Positions 25,102 through 33,476 of a DNA stretch of 64,000 bases are shown here, one piece after another. This DNA is from Anaerovibrio sp. RM50. Lineage in GTDB: Bacteria > Bacillota > Negativicutes > Selenomonadales > Selenomonadaceae. Numbering within the stretch: the stretch's first letter is position 1; each line of letters begins with the position of its first letter. The notes beneath the pieces are model-generated. The model saw only the letters and a list, made by a program, of their open reading frames with translations, had not been told where the DNA came from and ran no database searches. Both the position numbers and the translations under genes were made by a program. Where the stretch lies: the NCBI RefSeq assembly GCF_000622005.1, contig NZ_JHWV01000006.1, positions 124,001 to 188,000 on the forward strand, read 5' to 3'.

Positions 25102-25200
25102 ACTCGTTAGAATAGTAATTATACTTTATTCTATGCTATTTAAAAGAGTATGTCAAGCTCCAATCCTATTATTATGAGTATTTTTTCTATTTATTCGAGT
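25102..25200. promoter_or_regulatory. phage immunity control region with four 15-bp operators
   Basis: Sites at 25102-25116 (ACTCGTTAGAATAGT), 25135-25149 (GCTATTTAAAAGAGT), 25165-25179 (CCTATTATTATGAGT) and 25186-25200 (TCTATTTATTCGAGT) share the pattern NCTA-N7-GAGT or its complement. They overlap both divergent promoters. Confidence 0.65.
25128..25156 (-). promoter_or_regulatory. early lytic promoter
   Basis: TTGACA (25156-25151), a 17-bp spacer and TAGAAT (25133-25128) on the minus strand. One operator (25135-25149) fills the spacer, so a bound repressor would block polymerase. Confidence 0.75.
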
Positions 25201-25204
25201 TTAA

Positions 25205-25213
25205 TGCTATACT
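25205..25213 (+). promoter_or_regulatory. repressor promoter, extended -10
   Basis: TGC-TATACT on the plus strand, 23 bp before the repressor start. Operator 25186-25200 lies in its upstream half, suggesting autoregulation. No clear -35. Confidence 0.55.
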
Positions 25214-25235
25214 ATACATCAGGAAGGTGGATAAG

Positions 25236-25661
25236 ATGAGCATTGGAGCTAGGCTAAAAAGTGCAAGAGAAAAATGCCGTCTCATGCAAAAAGATGTCAG
25301 TGAACGCACTGGAATAGGCTATAGAAACATTTCACATTGGGAAAACGACAGGACTCAACCATCACCAAGCGACTTGCGGACATTAGCTGATCTTTATGGT
25401 GTCAGTACGGACTGGATATTGGGCATTGACTCAAAACCTTCAGCTTCTCAGGGAATTATGGGTATGCTATTCAAAGACGACCCCAAAATGCGAGCTGTCA
25501 TAAAAGACATAAAATTTGACGGTTCAATCAACCACATGGGCAAAAACTACAAACCTTCTGAGCAGGACATTGCTTTTATCGAGAACGCCATTCGTCTGGT
25601 ATACGAAAAAGCTCTGGCTACTGAGCAGGAGGTTGTGGAAATAAAACCTAAAGAGGGGTGA
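25236..25661 (+). CDS. CI-like prophage repressor
   Basis: 141 residues from an ATG after AAGGTGG. Residues ~5-60 are an XRE helix-turn-helix (KDVSERTGIGYRNISHWENDR), ending WILGID. The C-terminal part is short and helical with no S24 protease site, so induction probably does not use RecA-stimulated self-cleavage. It faces the early operon across the operators. Confidence 0.85.
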   Translation: MSIGARLKSAREKCRLMQKDVSERTGIGYRNISHWENDRTQPSPSDLRTLADLYGVSTDWILGIDSKPSASQGIMGMLFKDDPKMRAVIKDIKFDGSINHMGKNYKPSEQDIAFIENAIRLVYEKALATEQEVVEIKPKEG

Positions 25662-25666
25662 ATGCC

Positions 25667-25825
25667 ATGGCTGAGGAGTTATCATTCACCGAGAAGCAAA
25701 AAGAGCTTTTCGGCAAGATAACCGTTGTCTTTGACCTGAAGGCAGCTAAGCTTGAAAACACCAAGCAAGCTGATGACAGCGAAAAAGGCAAGCCTGAAAA
25801 TCATGCCAAGGCAAGTGACGATTAA
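25667..25825 (+). CDS. 52-residue lysogeny-side protein
   Basis: ATG follows GAGGGGTGAATGCC, 5 bp after the repressor stop, so it is co-transcribed. The product (AEELSFTEKQKELFGKIT... ending KASDD) is charged and mostly helical. Too short to classify. Expression in the lysogen makes an exclusion or repressor-partner role possible. Confidence 0.6.
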   Translation: MAEELSFTEKQKELFGKITVVFDLKAAKLENTKQADDSEKGKPENHAKASDD

Positions 25826-25856
25826 AGCCGCTAATAGCCTTCGTGGTGATTTTCCA

Positions 25857-25913
25857 GCCATGTAAAATCATGGCGGACTTACTACTATGTGCATACATAG
25901 TCCTAAGTCTGCC
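25857..25913. other. long hairpin with a competing short hairpin
   Basis: A 10-bp stem (GGCGGACTTA with TAAGTCTGCC, one G-T pair) encloses a 7-bp stem (ACTATGT/ACATAGT) and loop GCAT, 25872-25913. A second stem GCCATG/CATGGC (25857-25874) uses some of the same bases, so the two exclude each other. No T-run follows. Confidence 0.6.
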
Positions 25914-25995
25914 CTCGACACGCACAAACGGTCATATTCATAAGCTTTTCTTCTCTTTTTCGATAATTCAAAAACTTGAAATAGGGGGATTCTTT

Positions 25996-26634
25996 ATGGA
26001 AAATATCAACTTCACGATTCTCGACAAGGGGATTGACGAATTTGCAGACAACATGCGTAAAAGTGGCATAGTAAGCTTTGCCGCAAATCCATATTATCTG
26101 GAACTCGAAGGGTACAAGCTGAGCATGGCAGCTACATTCCGCATGAAGTGGCTTGCCAAAAAATTCACTCCTGAAGATATCGGCTCTGGCAAGATTGCAA
26201 AATTTATTGACGAAAATTTTCAAAAGACCGTAAACAATCTCGCATTCTGGATTAACATAGACAATCTCAAGCAATATCTGGTGTCAAAGCCAGACGAAGC
26301 TGAAAAGCTGGTCTATGATGTCTTCACTTCGACTGATGCTGAAATGGCATTCAACAACCTTGCAGAAAAGGTACGAAACTATGATGTGGTCGCTGCTCTA
26401 TTTTTCCTGCGAGACCGCAATCAATTTATGCCACTTGCTCCAAGTCATTTCGACAAAATCTTTGATGATCTAGGCATTGATTTCAAAACATCAGGGAACA
26501 TCACATACGAAAACTACACGGAATACAACAGCATCCTCCAGCAGATAAGAAAACATATATCAGAACGACTTGGCATTGAGACATCACTGCTTGATACTCA
26601 TTCACTGCTATGGACAATCCTGGGTCCCAAATAG
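25996..26634 (+). CDS. hypothetical lysogeny-region protein
   Basis: 212 residues from an ATG after AGGGGGATTCTTT. Mainly helical; features include AATFRMKWLAKKF, NLAFWINIDNLKQYLV and VVAALFFLRDRNQF. No membrane segment or known motif is visible. It lies downstream of the repressor and the hairpin, on the same strand as the integrase and just before the repeat array. Phage genes here often protect the lysogen or bind nearby DNA; neither is shown. Confidence 0.65.
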   Translation: MENINFTILDKGIDEFADNMRKSGIVSFAANPYYLELEGYKLSMAATFRMKWLAKKFTPEDIGSGKIAKFIDENFQKTVNNLAFWINIDNLKQYLVSKPDEAEKLVYDVFTSTDAEMAFNNLAEKVRNYDVVAALFFLRDRNQFMPLAPSHFDKIFDDLGIDFKTSGNITYENYTEYNSILQQIRKHISERLGIETSLLDTHSLLWTILGPK

Positions 26635-26641
26635 CCTACTG

Positions 26642-26790
26642 CGACTACTGCTACTCCTTAAATACAGTACAGTATGTACACAGTATGATATGTACTAACA
26701 TATTTACTCTCTACTAGTAGTAGTAGAACTAGTAGTAGACTCTATCCTATACTAACCTATACTAACCTATCCTAACCTAACCTATAGAGA
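26642..26790. repeat. simple repeats before the 11-bp array
   Basis: Short-period runs: CTGC/CTAC-like triplets, ACAGTACAGTATG, (TAG)n around 26,712-26,745, then repeated (A/C)CTATACTAA units at 26,750-26,785. No reading frame or ribosome site. This whole 26,635-27,263 stretch is non-coding. Confidence 0.6.
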
Positions 26791-26797
26791 CGAAATC

Positions 26798-27131
26798 GTA
26801 ACGGATTCGTTACAGACTCGTAACGAACCTGTTACAGACCTGTAACAGACTTGTAACGGATTTGTAACAGTCGTATTTCGTATAGCAAAATAACCATAAA
26901 AAATGCCGATGTAACGGTTTCGTAACGGACTTGTAACGGGTCTGGTACAATGTCGTAACGAACCTGTAACGGATTCGTAACGGACTCGTTACAGACCTGT
27001 AACAGACTTGGTACAAAGTCGTATCGGAACTGTATCGGTTGGCGTAACGAAATTGTAACAGACTCGTACCAATACTGTATCGAAGTTGTACCAACATCGT
27101 CACGGAACTGTTACAGATTTGTTACGGAAGT
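26798..27131. repeat. array of 27 helically phased 11-bp repeats
   Basis: Units of consensus GTAACGGAYTY occur head to tail every 11 bp: seven at 26798-26874, then a 36-bp break, then twenty at 26911-27131 (one is 12 bp). All units begin GT and most read GTAAC, GTTAC or GTATC. The constant 11-bp step puts every unit on the same helix face. Two blocks of 11-bp iterons around a short gap is the layout of the plasmid R1 parC centromere. It lies between the lysogeny gene and the integrase. Confidence 0.8.
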
Positions 27132-27263
27132 ATGTTTTATTGTAGGAAATGTCGAAAATTTGCAAAAAAATAAACCTATTTTTACAACAGGTTTACTGGA
27201 TAAACATATCAATTTTTCATTCATTTTGGGTCAAAATTCTGATGATCGGGAGCGAAAAATATC

Positions 27264-28505
27264 ATGGCGAAGGTCAGAACACGGAAACGAGGTCAGACAT
27301 TTTCATACATTTTTGAGGCTGGCAAGACTCCTGAAGGCAAGCGGAAGGTTATCGAAAAAGGTGGCTTTGCCACCGAGGAGGAAGCCTACGATGCTGGCAT
27401 TGAAGCCTATGCAGACTGGAAGCATGGCGGTATCGGTATCAGGTCTGAAAACCCTACTGTTGCAGAGCTTCTTGATATCTGGTTTGAAAAGCATAAGGCT
27501 GGACTGGCAATGGCGACACGTAAGCTGTACTCAGACAAAATCAAAAAAGTCAGCTCCATGCTAGGTTCGATACACATTCAGGAGCTGAAGCCAAGAGACG
27601 TGGATGAAGCACTTATAGAGCTGGCAGACGAGGGATATTCAGAAAGCTATATCAAGCAATTCAAGTCTGTACTTTCGCTTGCTCTTGCTTATGCAGTATA
27701 TCCAGCAGAGCTTATACGCTACAATCCAGCAGCAGAAATACACATACCGAAGAATGCCAAAAAGGGCGTTATAAAAAGACAGATTATAACACAAGAAAAA
27801 TTCGCTGAAGCTATGAAAAAATATCCTTTTGGTCATTGCATGCACATGACTCTTTTCATTGCTTATCATACTGGTATGCGTATCGGTGAAGTATGCGGTC
27901 TAACATGGGATTCAGTAGACTTTGAAAATCGTATCATCGAGGTAACTAAACAGCTTGTCTGGGTGGATGGCGTTCACTACATCAAGAAGCCAAAAACATC
28001 GTCAAGCATAAGGAAAATCTATATCGATTCAGAGCTTATGGAAGAACTTAAACACTGGAAGGAACAGCAGGAACATAATGCTTTGGAGTATGGTAAAGGG
28101 TACAAGAGAAGCTACTGTGATAATGACGGTATTCTGACTGTAGCTTCATCCAGTTTGGACATGAGCCATCTGAACGAACTCCACTTTATAACAACGTACA
28201 ACGATGGCAGACCTATGACACATTTACGTTCATATTCGTATCTGAGGACCTTGGGGCTGAACTCTCACTCTTTCAGGCACACTCACGCAACCATGCTGGC
28301 AGAAGCAAATGTAAATCCAAAAGAGGTGGCAGCTAGACTGGGTCATAAAAAGATAAACATAACCATGGAGCTATACACAAAAGCAACAGACAAAATGCTC
28401 AAACATACTTCTGACGAGTTTGAGAAAATGCTGTCAAAAAATGCAGACAAGACACCTAACGCAGACAAAATGCAGACAAATCAAAAAAGCGATACAGTCA
28501 AATAA
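27264..28505 (+). CDS. int: tyrosine integrase
   Basis: 413 residues. N-terminal arm-binding AP2-like region (KRGQTFSYIFEAGKTPEGKRK), SAM-like core domain, then the catalytic domain: HTGMRIGEVCGLTW supplies the first Arg, HSFRHTHATML the His-Arg, and LGHKKINITMELYTKAT the His and Tyr. This is the Tn916/Lambda-type phage integrase set-up. It marks the prophage end; the host genes begin directly after it. A GGGAG site is 12 nt before the ATG. Confidence 0.95.
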   Translation: MAKVRTRKRGQTFSYIFEAGKTPEGKRKVIEKGGFATEEEAYDAGIEAYADWKHGGIGIRSENPTVAELLDIWFEKHKAGLAMATRKLYSDKIKKVSSMLGSIHIQELKPRDVDEALIELADEGYSESYIKQFKSVLSLALAYAVYPAELIRYNPAAEIHIPKNAKKGVIKRQIITQEKFAEAMKKYPFGHCMHMTLFIAYHTGMRIGEVCGLTWDSVDFENRIIEVTKQLVWVDGVHYIKKPKTSSSIRKIYIDSELMEELKHWKEQQEHNALEYGKGYKRSYCDNDGILTVASSSLDMSHLNELHFITTYNDGRPMTHLRSYSYLRTLGLNSHSFRHTHATMLAEANVNPKEVAARLGHKKINITMELYTKATDKMLKHTSDEFEKMLSKNADKTPNADKMQTNQKSDTVK

Positions 28506-28525
28506 AGGCTGTACCGCTCTTTTTT
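28483..28525. terminator. bidirectional terminator at the prophage/host junction
   Basis: AGCGATACAGTC (28488-28499) pairs with GGCTGTACCGCT (28507-28518), with A6 before and T6 after. It ends int on the plus strand and the mtaD operon on the minus strand. The attachment core probably lies near here but cannot be fixed from one end. Confidence 0.75.
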
Positions 28526-29807
28526 ATCTATTCACCAAATCCATGGCTGTTTCCTGGGCCTCATGGAGAATTCTCTCCTCGTCCATGGTGAGAACAGTGC
28601 CCTTTTCCATAATAACCTTACCATCGCAGATTACTGCGTCCACGGAGCTTGAGCTTGCAGAATATACCAGCAGTGATACCAGATCATGGCGAGGACACCA
28701 GTCAGCACGGTTCATATCATAAAGCACAATATCAGCCTTGTAGCCAGGAGCCAGCTTGCCCACCTTATCCAGAAGAAGGGCCTTGGCACCGTTTTCAGTA
28801 CCCAGCTGGAGAGCCACCTTGGCCGGAACTGCCAATGGATCCAATTCATTCACCTTGTGAAGCATTGCTGCCAGACGAACCTCCTCCAGCATATCAAGAT
28901 TGTTATTGGAAGAAGCGCCGTCAGTACCCAGAGCCACATTTATCCCCTCTTTCAGGAGGCGTGGAACTGGGGAAACGCCGCTGGCCAGCTTCATATTGGA
29001 GCCCGGATTATGAATTGCAGAAATATTGTGCTTCTTCATAATGGCAATATCCTCGTCATCCAGCCATACACAATGGGCAGCAATGGAAGGGAAATCGAAA
29101 AGGCCAGTGTCCTCAATGTACTTAAATGGACGCTTGCCATACTGCTCCTGTATCTGCTTAATTTCCGCCTGGGTCTCGTTCATGTGAATGTGAATAGGAA
29201 TCTGATGCTTTGCAGCCAGCTCCCTTGCGTACTCACAGAACTCAGGAGGGCAGGTGTATGGGGCATGAACACCCATCATAATGGTAATAAGCCCATTTCC
29301 GGCCCCATGATAATTTTCAAATAAATTAACATTATCCTCCAAAATCTGACGGCCGGCAGGGAAAAGACCGATGGCACCACGGGCAATTACACCACGGATA
29401 CCAGCCTTGATGGTAGCCTCGATAACGGACTCCATGTGAGGACCATACATATCTGCGTAGGTGGTAGTACCAGTTTTAATCATCTCCAAAAGGGCCAGCT
29501 CGCCACCTACACGAATATCCTTTTCCACCATTTTGGCTTCAGTTGGCCAGATGCGGTTGTTGAGCCAGTCCATGAGCTCCATATCGTCGCCGTAGCTTCT
29601 AAGCATGGTCATGGAGGCATGGGTATGGCCGTTTACAAAGCCCGGGGCGGCAAAATGGTTACTTCCATCAACCGTTCTATCTGCCTTAAAAGCAGCAGGA
29701 ATATCGCCAATGGCCAGAATCTCAGTGTCCTTAACGGCAATATCAGCCTCTTTAACGGTATAATCATCCAACAAAACATGGGCGCCCTTAATCAGTAAAT
29801 TGCTCAT
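28524..29807 (-). CDS. mtaD: 5-methylthioadenosine/S-adenosylhomocysteine deaminase
   Basis: 427 residues of the amidohydrolase superfamily. GFVNGHTHASM carries the HxH metal motif, HMNETQAEI and AAHCVWLDDEDI the next His residues, and ALGTDGASSNNNLDM the metal Asp with the SNNNLDM box typical of MTA/SAH deaminases. It deaminates MTA or SAH to inosine forms. Adenosylhomocysteinase is encoded 10 kb away, so this host has two ways to remove SAH. It is the second gene after the M15 peptidase, 48 bp apart. Confidence 0.9.
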   Translation of the reverse strand: MSNLLIKGAHVLLDDYTVKEADIAVKDTEILAIGDIPAAFKADRTVDGSNHFAAPGFVNGHTHASMTMLRSYGDDMELMDWLNNRIWPTEAKMVEKDIRVGGELALLEMIKTGTTTYADMYGPHMESVIEATIKAGIRGVIARGAIGLFPAGRQILEDNVNLFENYHGAGNGLITIMMGVHAPYTCPPEFCEYARELAAKHQIPIHIHMNETQAEIKQIQEQYGKRPFKYIEDTGLFDFPSIAAHCVWLDDEDIAIMKKHNISAIHNPGSNMKLASGVSPVPRLLKEGINVALGTDGASSNNNLDMLEEVRLAAMLHKVNELDPLAVPAKVALQLGTENGAKALLLDKVGKLAPGYKADIVLYDMNRADWCPRHDLVSLLVYSASSSSVDAVICDGKVIMEKGTVLTMDEERILHEAQETAMDLVNR

Positions 29808-29855
29808 TTATTACCCTCCATACAAAACATTTTGTTCTACGCTTAAAAATCAACA

Positions 29856-30476
29856 TCAATAGTCAGGATACCATTTTTCTATCTGCTCCCGGGGAATCTC
29901 AAAGTGCTGGTAGTCCTTCTCCTCATCCCAGTCACCGCCCCAGTCGAAGCCATTTTCCTCAAAGAGCCTGCAGCAAGGGTCCCCCTTAACAACCTTGTAG
30001 GGATAATCCTTTTCCCTGTCGCAATACTCCTTTCCGTTTTCCGGCACGATGTAGATACTGCCGTCATCCAGTGGCTTTATATAAGGGTTGTACCGTGGAT
30101 TTATATCCACCGCCAGCCCCAGGCCATGCTTGGAAATACGGTTTGTATGGGCCACAAGACGGAAATTGAAGCAGGAGCCGTTATTATCCGCCATGGATTT
30201 GTCATCATCTGCATCGTATTCATCAATAAGACGGAACTTCTCCATGGGATAGCTGCACTCATACAGCTTTTCAAAAATGTCCAACAGACGCTCTGCAATA
30301 TGGAAATTGCAAACCATCTCCCCCTCAAGGGTCTCCCCCTCCAAATTCTTATGAAGGAAATGAATATACCTCAGATCCACCACCGGCAAGGTGCAATGCT
30401 TGGCAAAGGATTTGCCCTCCATTTTGGCAAAAAGCTCCGGGGAAATCTCATCAATATAAAAATCCTTATCTGTCAT
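29856..30476 (-). CDS. M15 family peptidase (D-Ala-D-Ala carboxypeptidase-like)
   Basis: 206 residues, no signal peptide seen. SKHGLGLAVDINPRYNPYI holds the zinc His and Asp (HGxxxAxDI), and YQHFEIPREQ the third metal His, as in M15 peptidases such as VanY and phage endolysin peptidases. It would cut peptidoglycan peptides. It is divergent from the peptide-binding protein gene and lies next to other cell-wall peptide genes. Confidence 0.8.
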   Translation of the reverse strand: MTDKDFYIDEISPELFAKMEGKSFAKHCTLPVVDLRYIHFLHKNLEGETLEGEMVCNFHIAERLLDIFEKLYECSYPMEKFRLIDEYDADDDKSMADNNGSCFNFRLVAHTNRISKHGLGLAVDINPRYNPYIKPLDDGSIYIVPENGKEYCDREKDYPYKVVKGDPCCRLFEENGFDWGGDWDEEKDYQHFEIPREQIEKWYPDY

Positions 30477-30607
30477 TATATTTTCGCTCTCCCTATTAAA
30501 TCACTACATTTTATGATATTTCATTAACCAAAAGAAGTCAATTAAAGGCCTGATTGATAATTTTACATTTTTGATATTTTTGTTTTCTAAATAATATTGA
30601 AAGATGT

Positions 30608-30639
30608 TATAATGAACGCAATGTTGTTTAAATCAACAA
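30608..30639 (+). promoter_or_regulatory. promoter region of the peptide-binding protein gene
   Basis: TATAAT at 30608-30613 precedes an inverted repeat TTGTT-TAAATC-AACAA (30624-30639), which lies at or just after the start point and could be an operator. No strong -35 is seen. Confidence 0.4.
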
Positions 30640-30669
30640 AATATAAACCAAAAGGAGCAAGAATAAGCT

Positions 30670-32241
30670 ATGAGAAAAAGAACTTTATTGGCGATTTTCG
30701 CCGTATTTATGTTTCTCTTGATGGCCGGAGGTTGTGGTTCAAACAGCGCCTCTGACTCCAAGACTATTTCCATGGCCCTGTCCAATGAGCCATCCTCCCT
30801 TGACCCGGCCATAACCTACGGGCTTTCTGAAAGCGATGTGGAGCTGGCTATTTTTGAGGGCCTTACCCGTATTGACGAAAAGGGTGTGGCTCAGCCTGCT
30901 TTGGCTGAAAAATGGGATGTGTCTGCCGACGGACTTACCTATACCTTCCATCTGCGCAAGGATTTAAAGTGGTCTGACGGCACTCCTATCACTGCCAAGG
31001 ATTTTGAATATTCCTGGAAGCGTGTACTGGATCCTCAGCTTGCCTCCGGCAATGCATATATGCTTTTCATAATTGAAGGTGCAGAGGATTATAACAGCGA
31101 AAAGGGAAGTGCTAATAAGGTAGGCATTAAGGCTGTGGACGATAATACTCTGCAGGTTAAGCTCGCAGAGCCAGCAGCATATTTCCTTGACCTCACCGCA
31201 TTCCATGCTTTCTATCCAGTACCAAAGCACGCAGTTGAGGCAAACAAGGATGGCTGGGCAGGCAATGCTGAAACTATCGTGGGCAATGGACCATTCAAGA
31301 TTACCAAATGGGCTCATTCCGGTGAAATCGTCCTTGAAAAGAATGAAAATTACTGGAATCCTTCTGTAGTTGCTTCCAACACTATTAAGATGCCTATCAG
31401 CGAGTCCAAGAGCACCCGTCTTACCATGCTGGAAAGCAACCAGACTGACCTTATTTTGGATCCACCACCTGCTGATGAGGATCGCCTGAAGGAAAAGGGT
31501 CTCTACAAGGTTGAGCCACAGATTGGTACCACTTATTATGTGTTCAATGTAACCAAGGCTCCTTTTGACAAGGTTGAGGTTCGTAAGGCCTTTGCCATGG
31601 CTGTAAGCCGCACAGATATGATTGAAAAGGTAGTCAGAAATGGCAAAAAGGCTGCAATAACCTTTATTCCACCAGATATTCTGGTTAATGGCAAGGACTT
31701 TGCCAGTGAAAGCGGTTCCCTTGTCGTTGAAGATCCGGCAAAGGCCAAGAAGGTGCTGGAAGCATCTGGATATAACGGTGAGCCTGTAACCATTCTTTAC
31801 AACACCAATGAAATGAACAAGGCTATTGCTGAATCCATCCAGGCCATGTGGAAATCTGCCCTGGGCGTTAATGTTGAGCTTACAAATCAGGAAACAAAGG
31901 TATTCTACGCCTCCCGTGAAAATGGCGAATATCAGGTGGCTACTGCCAACTGGATTGCTGATTTTGCTGATCCTGTGAACTTCCTTGATGTATTTACAGC
32001 CAAGGATAATGATGCCCAGTATCACAATGCTGAATACAATGCCATCATGAAGGCTGTTCATAAAGAAGTGGACCCTGCAAAGCGTGCCCAGCTCATGCAT
32101 CAGGCCGAAAAGAAGCTCTTTGATGACTGTGTAATTATTCCGCTGTACTACACCTCCCAGGTTATTGCTGTAAATCCTAAGCTTACAGGCTATTACTGCT
32201 CCCCTATGGGTGTAATTGACCTCATCAAGGCTCACAAGTAA
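30670..32241 (+). CDS. oppA: oligopeptide ABC transporter substrate-binding lipoprotein
   Basis: 523 residues. A lipoprotein signal (LLMAGGC) leads into an SBP_bac_5 domain: NEPSSLDPAITYGLSE, LKWSDGTPITAKDFEYSWKRVLDP, GNGPFKITKW. Ends with CSPMGVIDLIKAHK. It binds peptides in the periplasm for the permease encoded convergently at 33.5-37.3 kb; the split arrangement of one system is likely but not proven. AAGGAGCAA lies 9 nt before the ATG. Confidence 0.9.
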   Translation: MRKRTLLAIFAVFMFLLMAGGCGSNSASDSKTISMALSNEPSSLDPAITYGLSESDVELAIFEGLTRIDEKGVAQPALAEKWDVSADGLTYTFHLRKDLKWSDGTPITAKDFEYSWKRVLDPQLASGNAYMLFIIEGAEDYNSEKGSANKVGIKAVDDNTLQVKLAEPAAYFLDLTAFHAFYPVPKHAVEANKDGWAGNAETIVGNGPFKITKWAHSGEIVLEKNENYWNPSVVASNTIKMPISESKSTRLTMLESNQTDLILDPPPADEDRLKEKGLYKVEPQIGTTYYVFNVTKAPFDKVEVRKAFAMAVSRTDMIEKVVRNGKKAAITFIPPDILVNGKDFASESGSLVVEDPAKAKKVLEASGYNGEPVTILYNTNEMNKAIAESIQAMWKSALGVNVELTNQETKVFYASRENGEYQVATANWIADFADPVNFLDVFTAKDNDAQYHNAEYNAIMKAVHKEVDPAKRAQLMHQAEKKLFDDCVIIPLYYTSQVIAVNPKLTGYYCSPMGVIDLIKAHK

Positions 32242-32253
32242 TAAGGATTCAAT

Positions 32254-33384
32254 ATGTCCGACATAAAGGAAGTTCTCTGCTCACTGGCAGAAAAAAATAA
32301 AGAAACATTAAATAATATAGCTGATTACATTCATGCAAACCCGGAGCTGGGCTGTGAGGAGGTAAAAGCCTCCGCTTATCTCCGGGAGCTGCTAAAAAAC
32401 GAAGGCTTCACTGTAGATGATGTGCTGAAGGACCAGTTCCCCACTGCCTTTAAGGCTTCCTATGGGAATGGTGATATTCACATTGGCTTCTTGGCAGAAT
32501 ACGATGCCCTGCCGGAAATAGGCCACGGCTGCGGCCATAATCTTATTGCCGCCATGAGCACTACCGCCGCCATAATCTGTGGAAAATTACTCAAGGATAA
32601 AATCACCGTTCATCTCTTTGGATGTCCCGCCGAAGAAACTATTGGCAGCAAGGTAATGATGAGTGAAGCGGGAGTATTTGATGGACTGACAGCCGCTCTT
32701 ATCTGTCATCCTGGAAGTGATACCACCTTCGGGGGCACTTCATACGCCACCCATCCCCTGCAGATAACCTTCAAGGGAAAGCCTGCCCATGTGGCGGACC
32801 CGGATTATCATGGCATAAATGCCCTGGATGCTTTGGTGGATTTTTACACTGAGCTGAAGGAGCTGGAAAAAACCTTCACTGAGCCTTATATTCTGGGAAA
32901 GATAATCACTGAGGGGGGCACTGCTCCCAATATAATTCCCGACAGGGCCGTTATGAGGGCCACTATCCGCTCCCTTAACACCACATATCTTGAGGAAACA
33001 ATGCTGCCAAAAATCAGGGATTTGGCCAAAAGGGTTTCCGATGATCACGGCACTAAGGTGGATTTATACCACTATGAGCCTCTGTTCAAAAACATGATAA
33101 ATCATAAAAAGCTGGAAAACTATGCCAAGGACAATTTCTCCAGCCTTGGGATTAAGGATATTAAGACCTTCCCAGATGATTATGCCGACGGCTCCACGGA
33201 TGTGGGAAATGTTAGCCATGTGGTTCCAACCATTCAGCCGGAAATAAAAATCGGTGATAATATAGCGGCCCACACCCCAGAATTTACTGCCGCCGCCAAA
33301 GGTGACTACGGCAGGGAAATGGCACTGAAGGCAGTAAAGGGCATGTGTATGACTGTGGCTGATATTGTTGAAATGGGATTATAA
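32254..33384 (+). CDS. M20 family metallopeptidase/amidohydrolase
   Basis: 376 residues. IHANPELGCEEVKAS, EYDALPEIGHGCGHNLIAA and GCPAEE are the M20D (AbgB/hippurate hydrolase-like) motifs; HVADPDYHGINALDA lies in the dimerisation domain. It starts 12 bp after oppA and is co-transcribed, so imported peptides or N-acyl amino acids are the likely substrates. Cytoplasmic. Confidence 0.88.
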   Translation: MSDIKEVLCSLAEKNKETLNNIADYIHANPELGCEEVKASAYLRELLKNEGFTVDDVLKDQFPTAFKASYGNGDIHIGFLAEYDALPEIGHGCGHNLIAAMSTTAAIICGKLLKDKITVHLFGCPAEETIGSKVMMSEAGVFDGLTAALICHPGSDTTFGGTSYATHPLQITFKGKPAHVADPDYHGINALDALVDFYTELKELEKTFTEPYILGKIITEGGTAPNIIPDRAVMRATIRSLNTTYLEETMLPKIRDLAKRVSDDHGTKVDLYHYEPLFKNMINHKKLENYAKDNFSSLGIKDIKTFPDDYADGSTDVGNVSHVVPTIQPEIKIGDNIAAHTPEFTAAAKGDYGREMALKAVKGMCMTVADIVEMGL

Positions 33385-33396
33385 TTCAAGACATTT

Positions 33397-33436
33397 AAAA
33401 AGCGCGATGTGGCAGAATCGTCACCTCGCGCTTTTA
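33397..33436. terminator. bidirectional terminator between convergent opp units
   Basis: AAAAGCGCGA (33398-33407) pairs with TCGCGCTTTT (33426-33435). It separates the oppA-M20 unit from oppF. Confidence 0.8.
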
Positions 33437-33476
33437 TATTGCTTATGTGGCTATTGCATTTTTTGCAGGAACATAT

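Noticed and set aside
26810..27103. 97-residue minus-strand frame inside the 11-bp array
   Set aside because: It has no ribosome site, and the repeat unit contains no stop on that strand, so a long frame is expected by chance. The period of 11 nt is not a multiple of 3.
26798..27131. CRISPR array
   Set aside because: Units are 11 bp with no spacers and no cas genes are near.
28441..28482. Attachment core in the GCAGACAAAAT repeats at the end of int
   Set aside because: The three short repeats encode the tail of the integrase; without the other prophage end the core cannot be fixed.
30964..32235. 423-residue minus-strand frame antisense to oppA
   Set aside because: Shadow of a well-supported coding gene, with no ribosome site.
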